From JAZDGX01 sp964482205 (GTDB taxonomy: Bacteria > Eisenbacteria > RBG-16-71-46 > CAIMUX01 > WJJG01), in assembly GCA_964482205.1 (NCBI GenBank), contig CAYZWI010000010.1, positions 62,001 through 126,000 on the forward strand: 64,000 nucleotides of DNA, in the 5' to 3' direction. A program made the position numbers and the translations under genes. Every line of letters begins with the position of its first letter. Positions within the stretch are counted from its first letter, which is position 1. Under the pieces are notes generated by a model. The model did not search any database. It worked only from the letters and a program-made list of their open reading frames with translations, and had not been told where the DNA came from. Shown in pieces: positions 8,480 through 17,549 of the stretch.

Positions 8480-9973
8480 ATGCGTGAGAAGAAATCTCCA
8501 AGGCGAGTCGATCGGAGAGCGAAGATGGCATCGAGAGGCGGCAAGACGACGAAGAAGGCGATCGCCTCGAAACGGGCGCACGCGCTGAAGGTGACCGATG
8601 CGCTGAAGACCGTGACTGGGGCGCTCGAGGGCGTGCCCCTTGCGTTCGAGAACGTGGCCGACGCACTCGACCCCGACGCGAGCGCGCTCGCGCGCATCCG
8701 CCCCGAAGTGCGCGATCTCGTTCCCGACCTCGTCGCGCTGCGTCGTGATTTCCATCGCCATCCCGAGCGGGGGTTCGAGGAAGTGCGCACCTCCGCGAAA
8801 ATCGCGGAGGAATTGGCCCGCCAAGGCGGCTGGAAGATCCGCGCCGGCGTCGCGAAGACGGGAGTGATCGCCGATCTCGAGACGAAAGATGCGCGCGGAC
8901 CGACGGTGCTCCTGCGCGCCGACATGGATGCGCTTCGCACGCAGGAAGACAACGAGGGGCTGGCGTACGCGTCGACGAATCCGGGGGTGATGCACGCGTG
9001 CGGACACGACGGGCACATGGCGATTCTCCTCGGCGCCGCGCGCGTGCTTGCGCGTCACCGCGGCGCGATGCGAGGAGGCGTGCGTCTCGTCTTCCAGCCT
9101 GCTGAGGAAGGTCCGGGCGGCGCGGAGCCGATGATCACCGCCGGGGCGCTCGAGAATCCGCGTCCCGACGCGGCCTTCGGCCTGCATCTCTGGAGCAGGT
9201 TGCCGATCGGGTACGCGGGCGTGCGGCCGGGCCCGATGATGGCCTCTTCGGACGAGCTCTTCTTGCGCGTGCGCGGAAAAGGATGCCACGGGGCGAGCCC
9301 CCACGAAGGCATCGACGCGATTCACGCCGCGGCGCAGCTCGTCGTCGCCTTGCAGGGCATCGTGAGCCGCAACGTGAATCCCCTGCAATCGGCGGTGCTC
9401 ACGATCGGAAGAATCCAGGGCGGCAGCGTGGTGAATGCGATTGCGGAGGAGGTCGTGCTCGAAGGCACCCAGCGGGCGTTTCTCCCCGAAGTGCGCGCGC
9501 TGTTGCAGCGGCGCGTGCACGAGACGGCCGCGGGAATCGACGCGGCCTGGGGCACGCGCACAAGAGTCGAGTATGTCCCCCGCTATCCCGCGCTCGTCAA
9601 CGATGCTCGCATGACCGGCCTCGTGTGCGAAGAGCTGTCGGCGTTGTTGGGAGCCGATCGCATTCGCGAGTACCAGGTGATGGGCGCCGAAGACATGTCG
9701 TTCTTCCTCGCGCAGGTGCCCGGCTGCTTCTTCTTCCTGGGCGCAGGCAATCCGGCCAAGGGCGCCGCCTGGCCGCAGCACAGCCCGCACTTCAACATCG
9801 ACGAGGATGCCCTTCCTTTGGGCGTGGAGCTCCTCGTGCGTCTGGCCGAGCGCTTCGTGATGCCCCCCGGTGATGTCGCGAAGACGCGCGGTGACGCCAA
9901 AACCGGCGCCGGCCGACGCGGCGCGAGAGACTCCCGCGCGCCGCGCCGCGCGCGTGAAGGAGGAGGGGCATGA
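8480..9973 (+). CDS. M20-family amidohydrolase (N-acyl amino acid / peptide deacylase type)
   Basis: A 497-residue M20D-type metallohydrolase of the hippurate hydrolase/IAA-amino-acid hydrolase group; it probably cleaves an N-acyl amino acid or similar amide. Motifs seen are R-R-D-F-H-R-H-P-E, L-L-R-A-D-M-D-A-L, the metal-binding H-A-C-G-H-D-G-H (172-179), F-Q-P-A-E-E-G-P-G-G, and a late G-A-E-D-M-S-F-F. The first ~70 residues and a basic C-terminal ~35 residues are non-conserved, so the true start may be the ATG at 8525, which has a good GGAG. Its end overlaps the sppA start by 4 bp (ATGA). Confidence 0.85.
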   Translation: MREKKSPRRVDRRAKMASRGGKTTKKAIASKRAHALKVTDALKTVTGALEGVPLAFENVADALDPDASALARIRPEVRDLVPDLVALRRDFHRHPERGFEEVRTSAKIAEELARQGGWKIRAGVAKTGVIADLETKDARGPTVLLRADMDALRTQEDNEGLAYASTNPGVMHACGHDGHMAILLGAARVLARHRGAMRGGVRLVFQPAEEGPGGAEPMITAGALENPRPDAAFGLHLWSRLPIGYAGVRPGPMMASSDELFLRVRGKGCHGASPHEGIDAIHAAAQLVVALQGIVSRNVNPLQSAVLTIGRIQGGSVVNAIAEEVVLEGTQRAFLPEVRALLQRRVHETAAGIDAAWGTRTRVEYVPRYPALVNDARMTGLVCEELSALLGADRIREYQVMGAEDMSFFLAQVPGCFFFLGAGNPAKGAAWPQHSPHFNIDEDALPLGVELLVRLAERFVMPPGDVAKTRGDAKTGAGRRGARDSRAPRRAREGGGA

Positions 9974-11724
9974 AGCGCTTCTTCATCACCTTCGCCGCCG
10001 TCGTCGCCGGGCAGGTCTTCCTGATCTGCGCGGGCCTGCTGGGGATGTTCTTCTTCGTCATGTTGCTCGCCGGCGTGGGCGGGCGGCAGCCTGACATTCC
10101 GCGGCATGCGTACCTCGTGCAAGAGATTCCGACGCAGCTTCTCGAATACGATCCGCCGCGCCGCTTCCCGATCGGACGTCCTCCGGTCACGCACACCATG
10201 CTGATGGAGAATCTCGAGCGCGCGGCGCGCGATCCGCGCATCGAGGCGATCGTGCTCAAGCTCGACATCTCCGACATGGGGTGGGGCAAGATCGAGGAGC
10301 TGCGCCAGCGGATTCACGAAGTGCGCGCATCCGGCAAGCGCGTGTACGCCTATTCGCCCTTCGCGCTCAATCAGACCCTGTACCTCGCCTCCGCCTGCGA
10401 TTCGATCATCGTTCCGCCCGAAGGAATCATCTGGTTCACGGGGCTCATGGCCGAGCGCATGTACATCAAGGACATGCTCGATAAGATCGGCGTCGGGGTG
10501 CAGGTCGCGCGCATTCGCGAGTACAAGGCGGCCCCCGAGATGTACGAGCGCACCGACATGTCGCCCGCGGCGCGCGAGAACGCGACCCGCCTGCTCGGCG
10601 ACATCTATCAGGACTATTGCGCGGCGATCGCCGTCGATCGCGATGTCGACCTTGCCGAAGTCGCCGCCTGGATGGAGACCGGCCAGTTCGATCCCGCCTC
10701 CGCGAAGGAAGCGGGATTGATCGACGATACGCTCGTGTGGGAAGAACTCGTCGAGAGGATTTCCCGCGGTTCCGGACCGTCGCTCGAGGAAGTCGATGGG
10801 GTCGATTACGCGCGCACGATCGACCTGCACGCCAGGCGCCATCCCAAAGTTGCCGTGGTGCACGGCCAGGGAACGATCACGACCGGCCGCAGCGGCTGGA
10901 CCGTGCCCTTCGGCACCTCGATGGGCGAGGAGACGATGGTCGAGGCGCTCGATCAAGCGGGCGGCGACGACGGCATTGCGGCGATCGTGCTGCGCCTCGA
11001 TACGCCGGGGGGCTTGGGTCTCGCCAGCGAGCGGATCGGCCGGGCGGTGGAGCGCGCGGCGAAGCGCAAGCCGCTCGTCGTCTCGAGCGCCGACATCAAT
11101 GCCTCGGGCGGCTACATGGTCTCCTACCGCGCGAGCGCAATCGTCGCGCCGGGCAACGCGATCGTCGGGAGCATCGGCATCTTCGCGGTGCGGCCGGACT
11201 TCGGCGGCTTGTCGGAGAAGCTCGGGATCGATTGGGACCGCGTGACGGTGGGGCCGCACGCCACGCTTTCCTCGGCTACGCTGCCGATGAGCGATGCGGA
11301 GTTCGGCCGCTTCGCGATGGTGCAGCGCAGCACCTACGACCGCTGGATCGCCGGCATTGCGCGCCACCGTGGCATGCGCATCGCGCAAGTCGACAGCCTG
11401 GCGCGCGGGCAGGTCTATACCGGCAGGCAAGCGTTGGAGGCGGGCTTGATCGATGCGCTCGGCGGTATGGATGTGGCCTTGGGGATCGTGCGCGAGGATC
11501 TCGGTCTCTCCGAAGAAGCGCCGCTCACGCTGGTGCACTATCCGGTGCCGCGCAGCATTTGGGAGGAGTTGCGCTCGTACGACGCGCCCGCCGTCGGCGC
11601 GCGCATCGCCGAGGCCTTTCATCTCGGGCATCCGCTGGCCGCGTCGGTGCAGACTTCGCTCGAGACATGGGAGGCGATCCTGCGGGGAGAAGACGAGCTG
11701 TTGCTGTGCCCTTGGCGGTTCTAG
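9970..11724 (+). CDS. sppA: signal peptide peptidase SppA, 67K type
   Basis: This membrane-bound serine protease degrades cleaved signal peptides. The 584-residue protein starts with a hydrophobic anchor (about residues 5-36) and contains two tandem ClpP-like (S49) domains, as in E. coli SppA. The catalytic lysine of the first domain is in R-E-Y-K-A-A-P-E (Lys186). The nucleophile of the second is in N-A-S-G-G-Y-M-V (Ser379), followed by G-S-I-G-I-F. The ATG overlaps the TGA of the upstream amidohydrolase gene, so both are probably made from one message with the thi genes. Confidence 0.92.
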   Translation: MKRFFITFAAVVAGQVFLICAGLLGMFFFVMLLAGVGGRQPDIPRHAYLVQEIPTQLLEYDPPRRFPIGRPPVTHTMLMENLERAARDPRIEAIVLKLDISDMGWGKIEELRQRIHEVRASGKRVYAYSPFALNQTLYLASACDSIIVPPEGIIWFTGLMAERMYIKDMLDKIGVGVQVARIREYKAAPEMYERTDMSPAARENATRLLGDIYQDYCAAIAVDRDVDLAEVAAWMETGQFDPASAKEAGLIDDTLVWEELVERISRGSGPSLEEVDGVDYARTIDLHARRHPKVAVVHGQGTITTGRSGWTVPFGTSMGEETMVEALDQAGGDDGIAAIVLRLDTPGGLGLASERIGRAVERAAKRKPLVVSSADINASGGYMVSYRASAIVAPGNAIVGSIGIFAVRPDFGGLSEKLGIDWDRVTVGPHATLSSATLPMSDAEFGRFAMVQRSTYDRWIAGIARHRGMRIAQVDSLARGQVYTGRQALEAGLIDALGGMDVALGIVREDLGLSEEAPLTLVHYPVPRSIWEELRSYDAPAVGARIAEAFHLGHPLAASVQTSLETWEAILRGEDELLLCPWRF

Positions 11725-11827
11725 ACCGCGGCCGCCCTTCGCAAAGCGGCTGAGGCTTCAGGCATCCGTTCGATCCAGCGCCACTGCGACTCGCAGAAGT
11801 GGAGATCATCAGCACAAGGAGCGCCGC

Positions 11828-12382
11828 ATGCTGAACCGGGACGAAGCCATTCTGGTCGCCGTCGATTTTCAGGGCAAGCTCTTGCCCTCCATCCACAAGT
11901 CCGAGGCGTTAATCGCGCGCACGATTCGCTTGATTCAGGGCGCGCGCCTGCTCGGCCTTCCCATTCTGGTCACCGAGCAGTATCCGAAGGGCGTGGGTCC
12001 GACCCATCCGGAAATCGTGGTCGCCCTCGGCAGCCACTATCGCCCCATCCAGAAGATGGCCATGTCCTGCATGGGAGAGCCGCAATTCGTGACCGCGCTG
12101 CAGGCGAGCGGGAGAAAGCAGGTTCTCTTGAGCGGCATCGAGGCGCATGTCTGCGTGCACCAGACCGCATCCGATCTGCTCGCCGCGGGCTATGAAGTGC
12201 ATTGGATGAGCGACTGCGTCTCTTCGCGCGTCAAGCAGGACGCCAAGCTCGCCCGCCGGCGCGCGCGGCAGATGGGCTGCCAGTTGAGCGGCCACGAACT
12301 GGCGATCTTCGAGCTGTTGCGGGTGGCGGGAACGCCCGAATTCAAGGAATGGATCCGCGTGGTTCACGACGTGATTTCGTGA
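11828..12382 (+). CDS. isochorismatase-family cysteine hydrolase
   Basis: A 184-residue cytoplasmic hydrolase of the isochorismatase/nicotinamidase-like superfamily. The triad is visible: Asp13 in V-A-V-D-F-Q, a lysine near 76, and Cys109 in S-G-I-E-A-H-V-C-V. Such proteins hydrolyse amides or vinyl ethers; the substrate cannot be told. The ATG has a clear AAGGAG 6 bp upstream, which excludes a longer in-frame extension over sppA. It converges on the thyX-like gene, with 9 bp between stop codons. Confidence 0.85.
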   Translation: MLNRDEAILVAVDFQGKLLPSIHKSEALIARTIRLIQGARLLGLPILVTEQYPKGVGPTHPEIVVALGSHYRPIQKMAMSCMGEPQFVTALQASGRKQVLLSGIEAHVCVHQTASDLLAAGYEVHWMSDCVSSRVKQDAKLARRRARQMGCQLSGHELAIFELLRVAGTPEFKEWIRVVHDVIS

Positions 12383-12391
12383 GGGCCCGCC

Positions 12392-13918
12392 TCACGCCTG
12401 ACCGAACTCGTCCTTGCCCATGGCGGCCATCATGACGAGCGGCGCGCGCTCGCGCGCCTGGCGGATCATCTCCGTTGCAACCACGCGAATGTCCCACTGC
12501 GCGTGGCGGTCCATGCGCAGGCGAGCCACATGGTAGAGCTCGCGCGCATTCACTTTCACCATCACGCGCCGGCGGTGCGCATTGGTCAGCGCATAGGCGG
12601 CCGCTTCCGGATGCGCGCTTGCGATTCGGCGATACAGCGCTTCGGCCCGGGCGCACGCTTCTGTCAAGTCGCGCTCGAGCCCGACATCCGCGAACGCGGG
12701 TGGGATCGTGATGCCCAAGTGCGGCCGATACGGTTGCGGCAGGAGCGTGGCCAGGCGGTGACGCTTCAGTTGTGCGAAGCAGCTGGCGCTGACGATCAGC
12801 TCGTAGGTGAAGTCGGGAAGCTCGAAGGCGCGCATGGGCGCGTCGTGGCGCGTGAGGCGCGCCAGGCACTCGCGCACGATCGCCTCGCGTTCCTCGCGCG
12901 GGCACGCCGTCGCGCGTTCCCGCGCCTGCTCCCACGAAAGATCGAGCGCTTCGGAAATCAGCGCGGCGATGAGGTCCGTTTCCCCATCCGGCGAGAAGCC
13001 GATGAGCCGAACCGCGGACGCAGAATCCCCGCGCGCAGATTCCGGCCCACTCGTGAGGTCTGCATTTCGATCGGCATTCGCCTTCGCCCGCCCATCGATG
13101 CCCAAATCCTGAAGTCGCGCCCGCACCGCGGAAGGAGTGTCGCGCCGATAGGCATCCGCTTCGGTGTGGCGCACGAGCGATGGAGCGATGGATGCGACGG
13201 CCGTGTGCAACCGTTCGCCCAACTCGCGCACTTCCGAAAGCGGATCCGCAGCCAGGCGGCGAACCGTTCCCTCCAGCGTGCGCGCATTCATCGTCGCGCC
13301 GAGCTGTCCCGTGGTCGCGAGCGCGAGGAAATACCGCGCGTCCTCCTTGGCCGCTCCCTGGAGCTCGCGCCGCGTGCGCGCGTCGGCCCATTGCTCGGGG
13401 TGCGCGCTTTCGTAGGCCTGGACGAGCCGTTCGTACGCGCGCCGATAACCTTCGTGTTGATCCGAAAGCAGGGCGCGGAACTCTGCCTCCCACGGCGTGC
13501 CCGCGATTTCGGGCGGAACGAGCGCGTCGCGCTCGAGCAGAATGTAGCGCTGCGACTTCTCGGTGTAGGAACCGAGCCGGGATGCCTCGAGCGCCTCGAT
13601 GGCCAGCCGCGAGATGCCGAGAATGTCGAAATTGAAGACGGCGTGCTCGGCCACGCTCGCGTGGCCGAAGCCAAAGACGATCTGCGTGTTCGATTTGCGC
13701 GCGCGGGCGACATCCTGGCGGGCGTCGGCGCGGAGCTCGGGAATCGGACGCGGGTCGCGGCTGATACGCGCGTACGCGGCCGAGAGCGTTTCGGGGGTGA
13801 GGGAATCGGGATCGAGCGGCGATGAAGCCTGATCGCGGCTTGGGCCTTCCTTCGTGGCGCGCGCGAGATCGGCGATCAGCTCGCGATCGAGATTGTACCC
13901 GGCGAGAATGACCTCCAT
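12392..13918 (-). CDS. thyX: double-length FAD-dependent thymidylate synthase ThyX
   Basis: ThyX makes dTMP from dUMP using folate, FAD and NADPH. At 508 residues it is twice the normal ~230-250 and appears to hold two ThyX-like halves. The N-terminal half has F-G-H-A-S-V-A-E-H and S-Y-T-E-K-S-Q-R-Y (residues 117-125), but its expected R-H-R is replaced by A-S-R. The C-terminal half has Q-L-K-R-H-R-L-A-T (R-H-R at 386-388) and N-A-R-E-L-Y-H-V-x-R-L-R-M-D-R-H-A-Q-W, but no S-x-R-Y. The two halves therefore seem to share the active-site motifs. No thyA is seen in the window. Confidence 0.85.
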   Translation of the reverse strand: MEVILAGYNLDRELIADLARATKEGPSRDQASSPLDPDSLTPETLSAAYARISRDPRPIPELRADARQDVARARKSNTQIVFGFGHASVAEHAVFNFDILGISRLAIEALEASRLGSYTEKSQRYILLERDALVPPEIAGTPWEAEFRALLSDQHEGYRRAYERLVQAYESAHPEQWADARTRRELQGAAKEDARYFLALATTGQLGATMNARTLEGTVRRLAADPLSEVRELGERLHTAVASIAPSLVRHTEADAYRRDTPSAVRARLQDLGIDGRAKANADRNADLTSGPESARGDSASAVRLIGFSPDGETDLIAALISEALDLSWEQARERATACPREEREAIVRECLARLTRHDAPMRAFELPDFTYELIVSASCFAQLKRHRLATLLPQPYRPHLGITIPPAFADVGLERDLTEACARAEALYRRIASAHPEAAAYALTNAHRRRVMVKVNARELYHVARLRMDRHAQWDIRVVATEMIRQARERAPLVMMAAMGKDEFGQA

Positions 13919-13945
13919 CGCCTGTCCATTCTTCCGGGCGCGAGA

Positions 13946-14452
13946 CTAGCCCAGGGTTTGCTGCAGTCCGCTCGGAATCTCCTGCGAAATGAAGCGGAAC
14001 ACGTAGGTGCGGCCGTCCATCTTGTATTCCTTCTTGCCCGCCTTGGCGGCCGCGAGGATGTCCTTGAAGACGGAATCGTAGTTGGCGATGTCGCCTTGCA
14101 TGATGTCCGCCTGCTCGGGCGGGTCTTCGACTCGCTGGTAGGTGGTGATCGCCACGCGGTCCAGCCCGGCCGTCGCGAGAGCGCCGTCGCGGTCGCCGTC
14201 GTAGAGATCCTTGCGCTCGAGACCGACCTGCCATTGGGTGCGATTGATGTAGGTCTGGATGGAGACCTGCGAGTAGTCGTCGCGCACGAAGAGGACATGG
14301 TCGTAATGGAACTGATCGACGGGATTGCCCCTGCTCGGGTCATACCCGCAGCCGTTCACTCCCACCAGCGCTGCCCCGGCGATCGCGAGGATGCCGAGAG
14401 CGAGCGCGCCGCGATAACAACGATTCCGGACGGACACGCGATTGCCCTTCAT
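13946..14452 (-). CDS. lipoprotein of unknown function
   Basis: A 168-residue protein with a hydrophobic signal (about residues 13-33) and a lipobox-like V-N-G-C-G, so probably lipid-anchored at the envelope. The mature part is hydrophilic, with Y-I-N-R-T-Q-W-x-V-G and two Lys/Tyr-rich stretches near the C-terminus. I do not recognise a family. It lies 27 bp upstream of the ThyX gene on the same strand and may share its transcript. Confidence 0.65.
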   Translation of the reverse strand: MKGNRVSVRNRCYRGALALGILAIAGAALVGVNGCGYDPSRGNPVDQFHYDHVLFVRDDYSQVSIQTYINRTQWQVGLERKDLYDGDRDGALATAGLDRVAITTYQRVEDPPEQADIMQGDIANYDSVFKDILAAAKAGKKEYKMDGRTYVFRFISQEIPSGLQQTLG

Positions 14453-14813
14453 TACCTTTTACCTCCATAGGCGAGACGGAACCCGGGAAGTATCCCCGAT
14501 GCTCCGGCCGCTTTCAAGCATTGTCCGGAAGGCCGAGGAAGGGAAGGCGGAGGGGGGCCGGAGGGCTTGGGGAACGGCCCGCGGACCTGGATTCGTGCGC
14601 TGCCGGCAGGAAGATTCGGGATAGGCCACCTGCGCCGCCGGCGGGGTGGCGCGAAGATTCGGGATAGGCTGCCTTCGCCGCCTGGAGCGTGGCGCGAAGA
14701 TTCGGGATCGAGCTTGGCCACTTGCTTGGTCGATGCAATACTTCGCCCGCCCTAAGGTCCCGAGCCAACCAGTCCTGGGCACGACGCGCGAAGCCGATTG
14801 CCGGGAGGTGAGG
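14453..14813. other. divergent intergenic region between lipoprotein and DMT genes
   Basis: Holds the 43-bp tandem repeats described separately. No ORF with a credible start was seen. Confidence 0.6.
14610..14708. repeat. 43-bp imperfect tandem repeat sharing the MITE end core
   Basis: GAAGATTCGGGAT recurs at 14610, 14653 and 14696, exactly 43 bp apart. The first two units also share GATAGGC after the core and a TGGCGC ending before the next unit. The core GCGAAGATTCGGG is the same as in the ends of the two 160-bp inverted-repeat elements. It lies upstream of the divergent lipoprotein and DMT genes. Confidence 0.75.
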
Positions 14814-15281
14814 ATGAGCCCGTATCTGTATCTCGTTGTCGCCTTGGTCCTGAACGCGGCGGCGAACCTCCTCATTAAATATGCGGCCCTGCAACGCGCG
14901 GCCGGTGCGCACGCAGCCGGAGCCCAGGCGGCTGGCACAGGGGCTGCTGGAGCGGTGGGAGCAGGAGCTGCGGGAGCAGCCGGCGCGGGGGCGATCGAGG
15001 CAGCCGGCAAGGCCGCGGCCTCGGGCGCCATGGCTCCCGACATTCACGCGTACTTCTCGGTGCCCTTCGTGCTCGGAGCGATCTGCTTCGGCCTGAACCT
15101 CCTCGCCTACACGCAGGCGCTTCGCAAGCTGCCCATCTCCTCCGCATATCCGATCATGGTCTCGGTGGGGTACCTCATCATCCTTGTGGTCTCCTGGCTC
15201 GTCTTTCAAGAGCGCCTGAGCGCACCCCGCTACGCAGGCGCGGCCCTCATGATCGCCGGACTCTGGTTGCTGGTGCGATAG
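14814..15281 (+). CDS. EmrE/DMT-like small membrane protein
   Basis: A 155-residue integral membrane protein of the drug/metabolite transporter superfamily, resembling EamA half-proteins and SMR proteins. TM1 is about residues 4-24; three more helices lie at about 80-155, including the characteristic P-I-S-S-A-Y-P-I-M-V-S-V-G-Y. Between TM1 and TM2 is an unusual Ala/Gly-rich loop at residues 29-74, with A-A-G-A/T runs. The ATG has a strong GGGAGGTGAGG upstream. Substrate unknown; such proteins normally work as dimers. Confidence 0.75.
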   Translation: MSPYLYLVVALVLNAAANLLIKYAALQRAAGAHAAGAQAAGTGAAGAVGAGAAGAAGAGAIEAAGKAAASGAMAPDIHAYFSVPFVLGAICFGLNLLAYTQALRKLPISSAYPIMVSVGYLIILVVSWLVFQERLSAPRYAGAALMIAGLWLLVR

Positions 15282-15493
15282 GCGCGCAAGAACACGAACC
15301 GCGGTCATGACTCCCCCCGCGGCCGCCCACATCGCCTCGGGCGCGCCCGCCCGATTTCTGCCCATTGAAGACGCATCATCCGCCTGGCCCGCCGATTGCT
15401 ACTCGCTCTCTCGCAGGCATCCCGGCATGAAGCATCCGGGACGCGTTGCGTCTGGTGACGGATCCACTGGGGCATCCACTGGGGCAACCAACC

Positions 15494-17041
15494 ATGCTCG
15501 CAGTCGTGCATTCGTATGCCCTCCTCGGCATCGACGCCGTTCCCGTCCGCGTGGAAGTGGACCTCGCCACCGGCGCCTTCCCTTCGCTCACGCTGGTGGG
15601 CTTGCCCGACGCTGCCGTGCGTGAGAGCCGCGAACGCATCGTGGCGGCGCTTCGCAATCAAGGCCTCGCCTATCCCGATCGCAAGATCACGGTCAACCTC
15701 GCTCCCGCCGGGCTGCGCAAGGAAGGCGTGGCGTTCGATCTGCCGATCGCGATCGGAATCCTCGTGGCGTCGGGGCAAGCATCTCCCGAACGCTTGGGCG
15801 AGATGGCGTGGGCGGGCGAGTTATCGCTCGACGGGCGCATTCGCCCCGTGCGCGGAAGTCTCTCAATGGCGATCCGCGAGCGAAGCCGGAAGCCGTCGCG
15901 CGCGCTCGTTCTTCCCAAGGGGAACGGAGTGGAAGCGTCCGCGGTGGAAGGCGCGCGCATCTGCGAAGTCTCGTCGCTGCGGGATGTGGTCGCCCTCTTG
16001 CTGAACGGCGCTGCGCGATTTCTCTTCTCGGGAAACGATCGAGTTCCCCCGCCTGCAGGCGATCCGGCGATATTGAGCGAGGACCTGTGCGATGTGCGCG
16101 GACAGGTGGCCGCGCGTCGCGCCATCGAAGTCGCGGCCGCGGGCGGACACAATCTTCTCTTGATTGGCTCTCCGGGTACGGGCAAGTCGATGCTCGCCGA
16201 GCGCATGCCCGGCATCCAACCGCCGATGCGACGCATGGAGCAGCTCGAGGCGACGATGGTGCACAGCGCGGCGGGGCTCTTGCCTGCGGGATCGGGCTTG
16301 ATCGCGCAGCGCCCGTTTCGCGCGCCGCATCACACGGTGAGCCGGGTGGGATTGATCGGCGGCGGGCGTCCTCCGCGCCCGGGCGAGATCAGCCTCGCGC
16401 ATCGCGGGGTTCTCTTTCTCGACGAGCTGCCCGAATTCTATCGCGATGTGCTCGAAGGGTTGAGACAACCGCTCGAGTCCGGCACGGTCACCATCGTGCG
16501 CGCGGGAACTCGTGTCACCTTCCCGTGCCGGTTTCAGTTGATTGCGGCGATGAATCCTTGCCCTTGCGGCCAGCGCTTTGATCCGCGCGGCGGTTGCCGT
16601 TGCACGCCGCGGCAGATCGCGATGTATGTCGGTCGCATCAGCGGGCCGCTGCTCGATCGCATCGACCTCCATGTGGAGATGGCGCATGTCTCGTTTCAAG
16701 AGATGTCGCTGCTGCGGTCTTCGGAGGACAGCCGCACGGTGCGCGTGCGCGTGACGGCTGCATGGGAGAGACAACAGACCCGGTTCGCGAACAGCGAGCG
16801 CGTGAGCTTCAATGCGCAAATGGGCCTCGCGGAAATCCGCGAGCATTGCCGGCTGAGCGACGGGCCCTTGGGACTGTTGCGCATGGCGATGAGCCGGCTC
16901 GCGCTCAGCCCGCGCGGCTACCATCGTGTGCTCAAGGTGGCGCGCACGATCGCGGATCTGGCGGGCCAGGAAGAGATGGGCGAGGAGCATGTGGCCGAGG
17001 CGATCGCCTACCGGGTGCTGGATCGGGGGAAGGGAGGGTAG
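15494..17041 (+). CDS. comM: YifB/ComM family Mg-chelatase-like AAA+ ATPase
   Basis: ComM is a hexameric helicase that promotes branch migration during natural transformation; YifB homologues are widespread. The 515-residue protein has the N-terminal Lon-like fold (V-G-L-P-D-A-A-V-R-E-S-R-E-R), Walker A G-S-P-G-T-G-K-S (225-232), Walker B-type V-L-F-L-D-E-L-P-E, the Cys-rich segment M-N-P-C-P-C-G, and G-P-L-L-D-R-I-D near the C-terminal domain. The ATG at 15494 begins the conserved sequence; a TTG 48 bp upstream is less likely. Confidence 0.93.
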   Translation: MLAVVHSYALLGIDAVPVRVEVDLATGAFPSLTLVGLPDAAVRESRERIVAALRNQGLAYPDRKITVNLAPAGLRKEGVAFDLPIAIGILVASGQASPERLGEMAWAGELSLDGRIRPVRGSLSMAIRERSRKPSRALVLPKGNGVEASAVEGARICEVSSLRDVVALLLNGAARFLFSGNDRVPPPAGDPAILSEDLCDVRGQVAARRAIEVAAAGGHNLLLIGSPGTGKSMLAERMPGIQPPMRRMEQLEATMVHSAAGLLPAGSGLIAQRPFRAPHHTVSRVGLIGGGRPPRPGEISLAHRGVLFLDELPEFYRDVLEGLRQPLESGTVTIVRAGTRVTFPCRFQLIAAMNPCPCGQRFDPRGGCRCTPRQIAMYVGRISGPLLDRIDLHVEMAHVSFQEMSLLRSSEDSRTVRVRVTAAWERQQTRFANSERVSFNAQMGLAEIREHCRLSDGPLGLLRMAMSRLALSPRGYHRVLKVARTIADLAGQEEMGEEHVAEAIAYRVLDRGKGG

Positions 17042-17141
17042 GTCGGAAGGGAAAAGGTAAGTTGCGAGGACTTGGCCAGCCAAGTGGAATGTGGGTGAGA
17101 CCATGCTGCCGCGGCTGGCCGGCGTCGATGATGTCGGCCAA

Positions 17142-17300
17142 GCCGGCGAACGCGCTTGCGGCCCGCTTCTCGCGGCAACGGTCGCACGGACTCCCGGCTC
17201 ACCGCGACCAACTGCAACCGCCGGGCTCCCTTCGCATTCATCAGAATCTCTTCGCCATTCATGGGGACATTTTAGCGTTGCAGTTAGAGGGGACAATTTC
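17142..17300 (-). mobile_element. possible decayed insertion sequence end
   Basis: On the minus strand an ATG at 17262 opens M-N-G-E-E-I-L-M-N-A-K, which resembles the start of some ISNCY-like transposases, but the frame then degrades into Arg/Pro-rich sequence. Just upstream, GGGGACA occurs twice, 26 bp apart (17263-17269 and 17289-17295), like repeated transposase-binding sites at IS termini. No right end was found. The assignment is from memory of family sequences and is weak. Confidence 0.3.
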
Positions 17301-17549
17301 CCTTAGCTACCACAGAGCAAGTCAGGAACTGTTGCCCCCCATGCTCCGGGCGGCGTATCATCGAATGCGCGGAGAGGCGGCCGGGAGACGCTAGACGGCA
17401 TCCATGTCGCGGTCGCGGATGAGGTTTCCGGAAGGGGTGAGGGGTTCGCGCAGCCATGCAGCGACGGATGGCTGTCATTTGCTCGGATGGCAACGCCGCC
17501 ATCGCTCGTCTTCGGGAAGTCGCCTCTGGTGGAATCACGGAGGTGCAGA

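Noticed and set aside
12342..14234. 630-codon minus-strand frame over thyX
   Set aside because: Same strand but wrong frame; the thyX frame carries the family motifs and this one only Arg/Ala-rich sequence.
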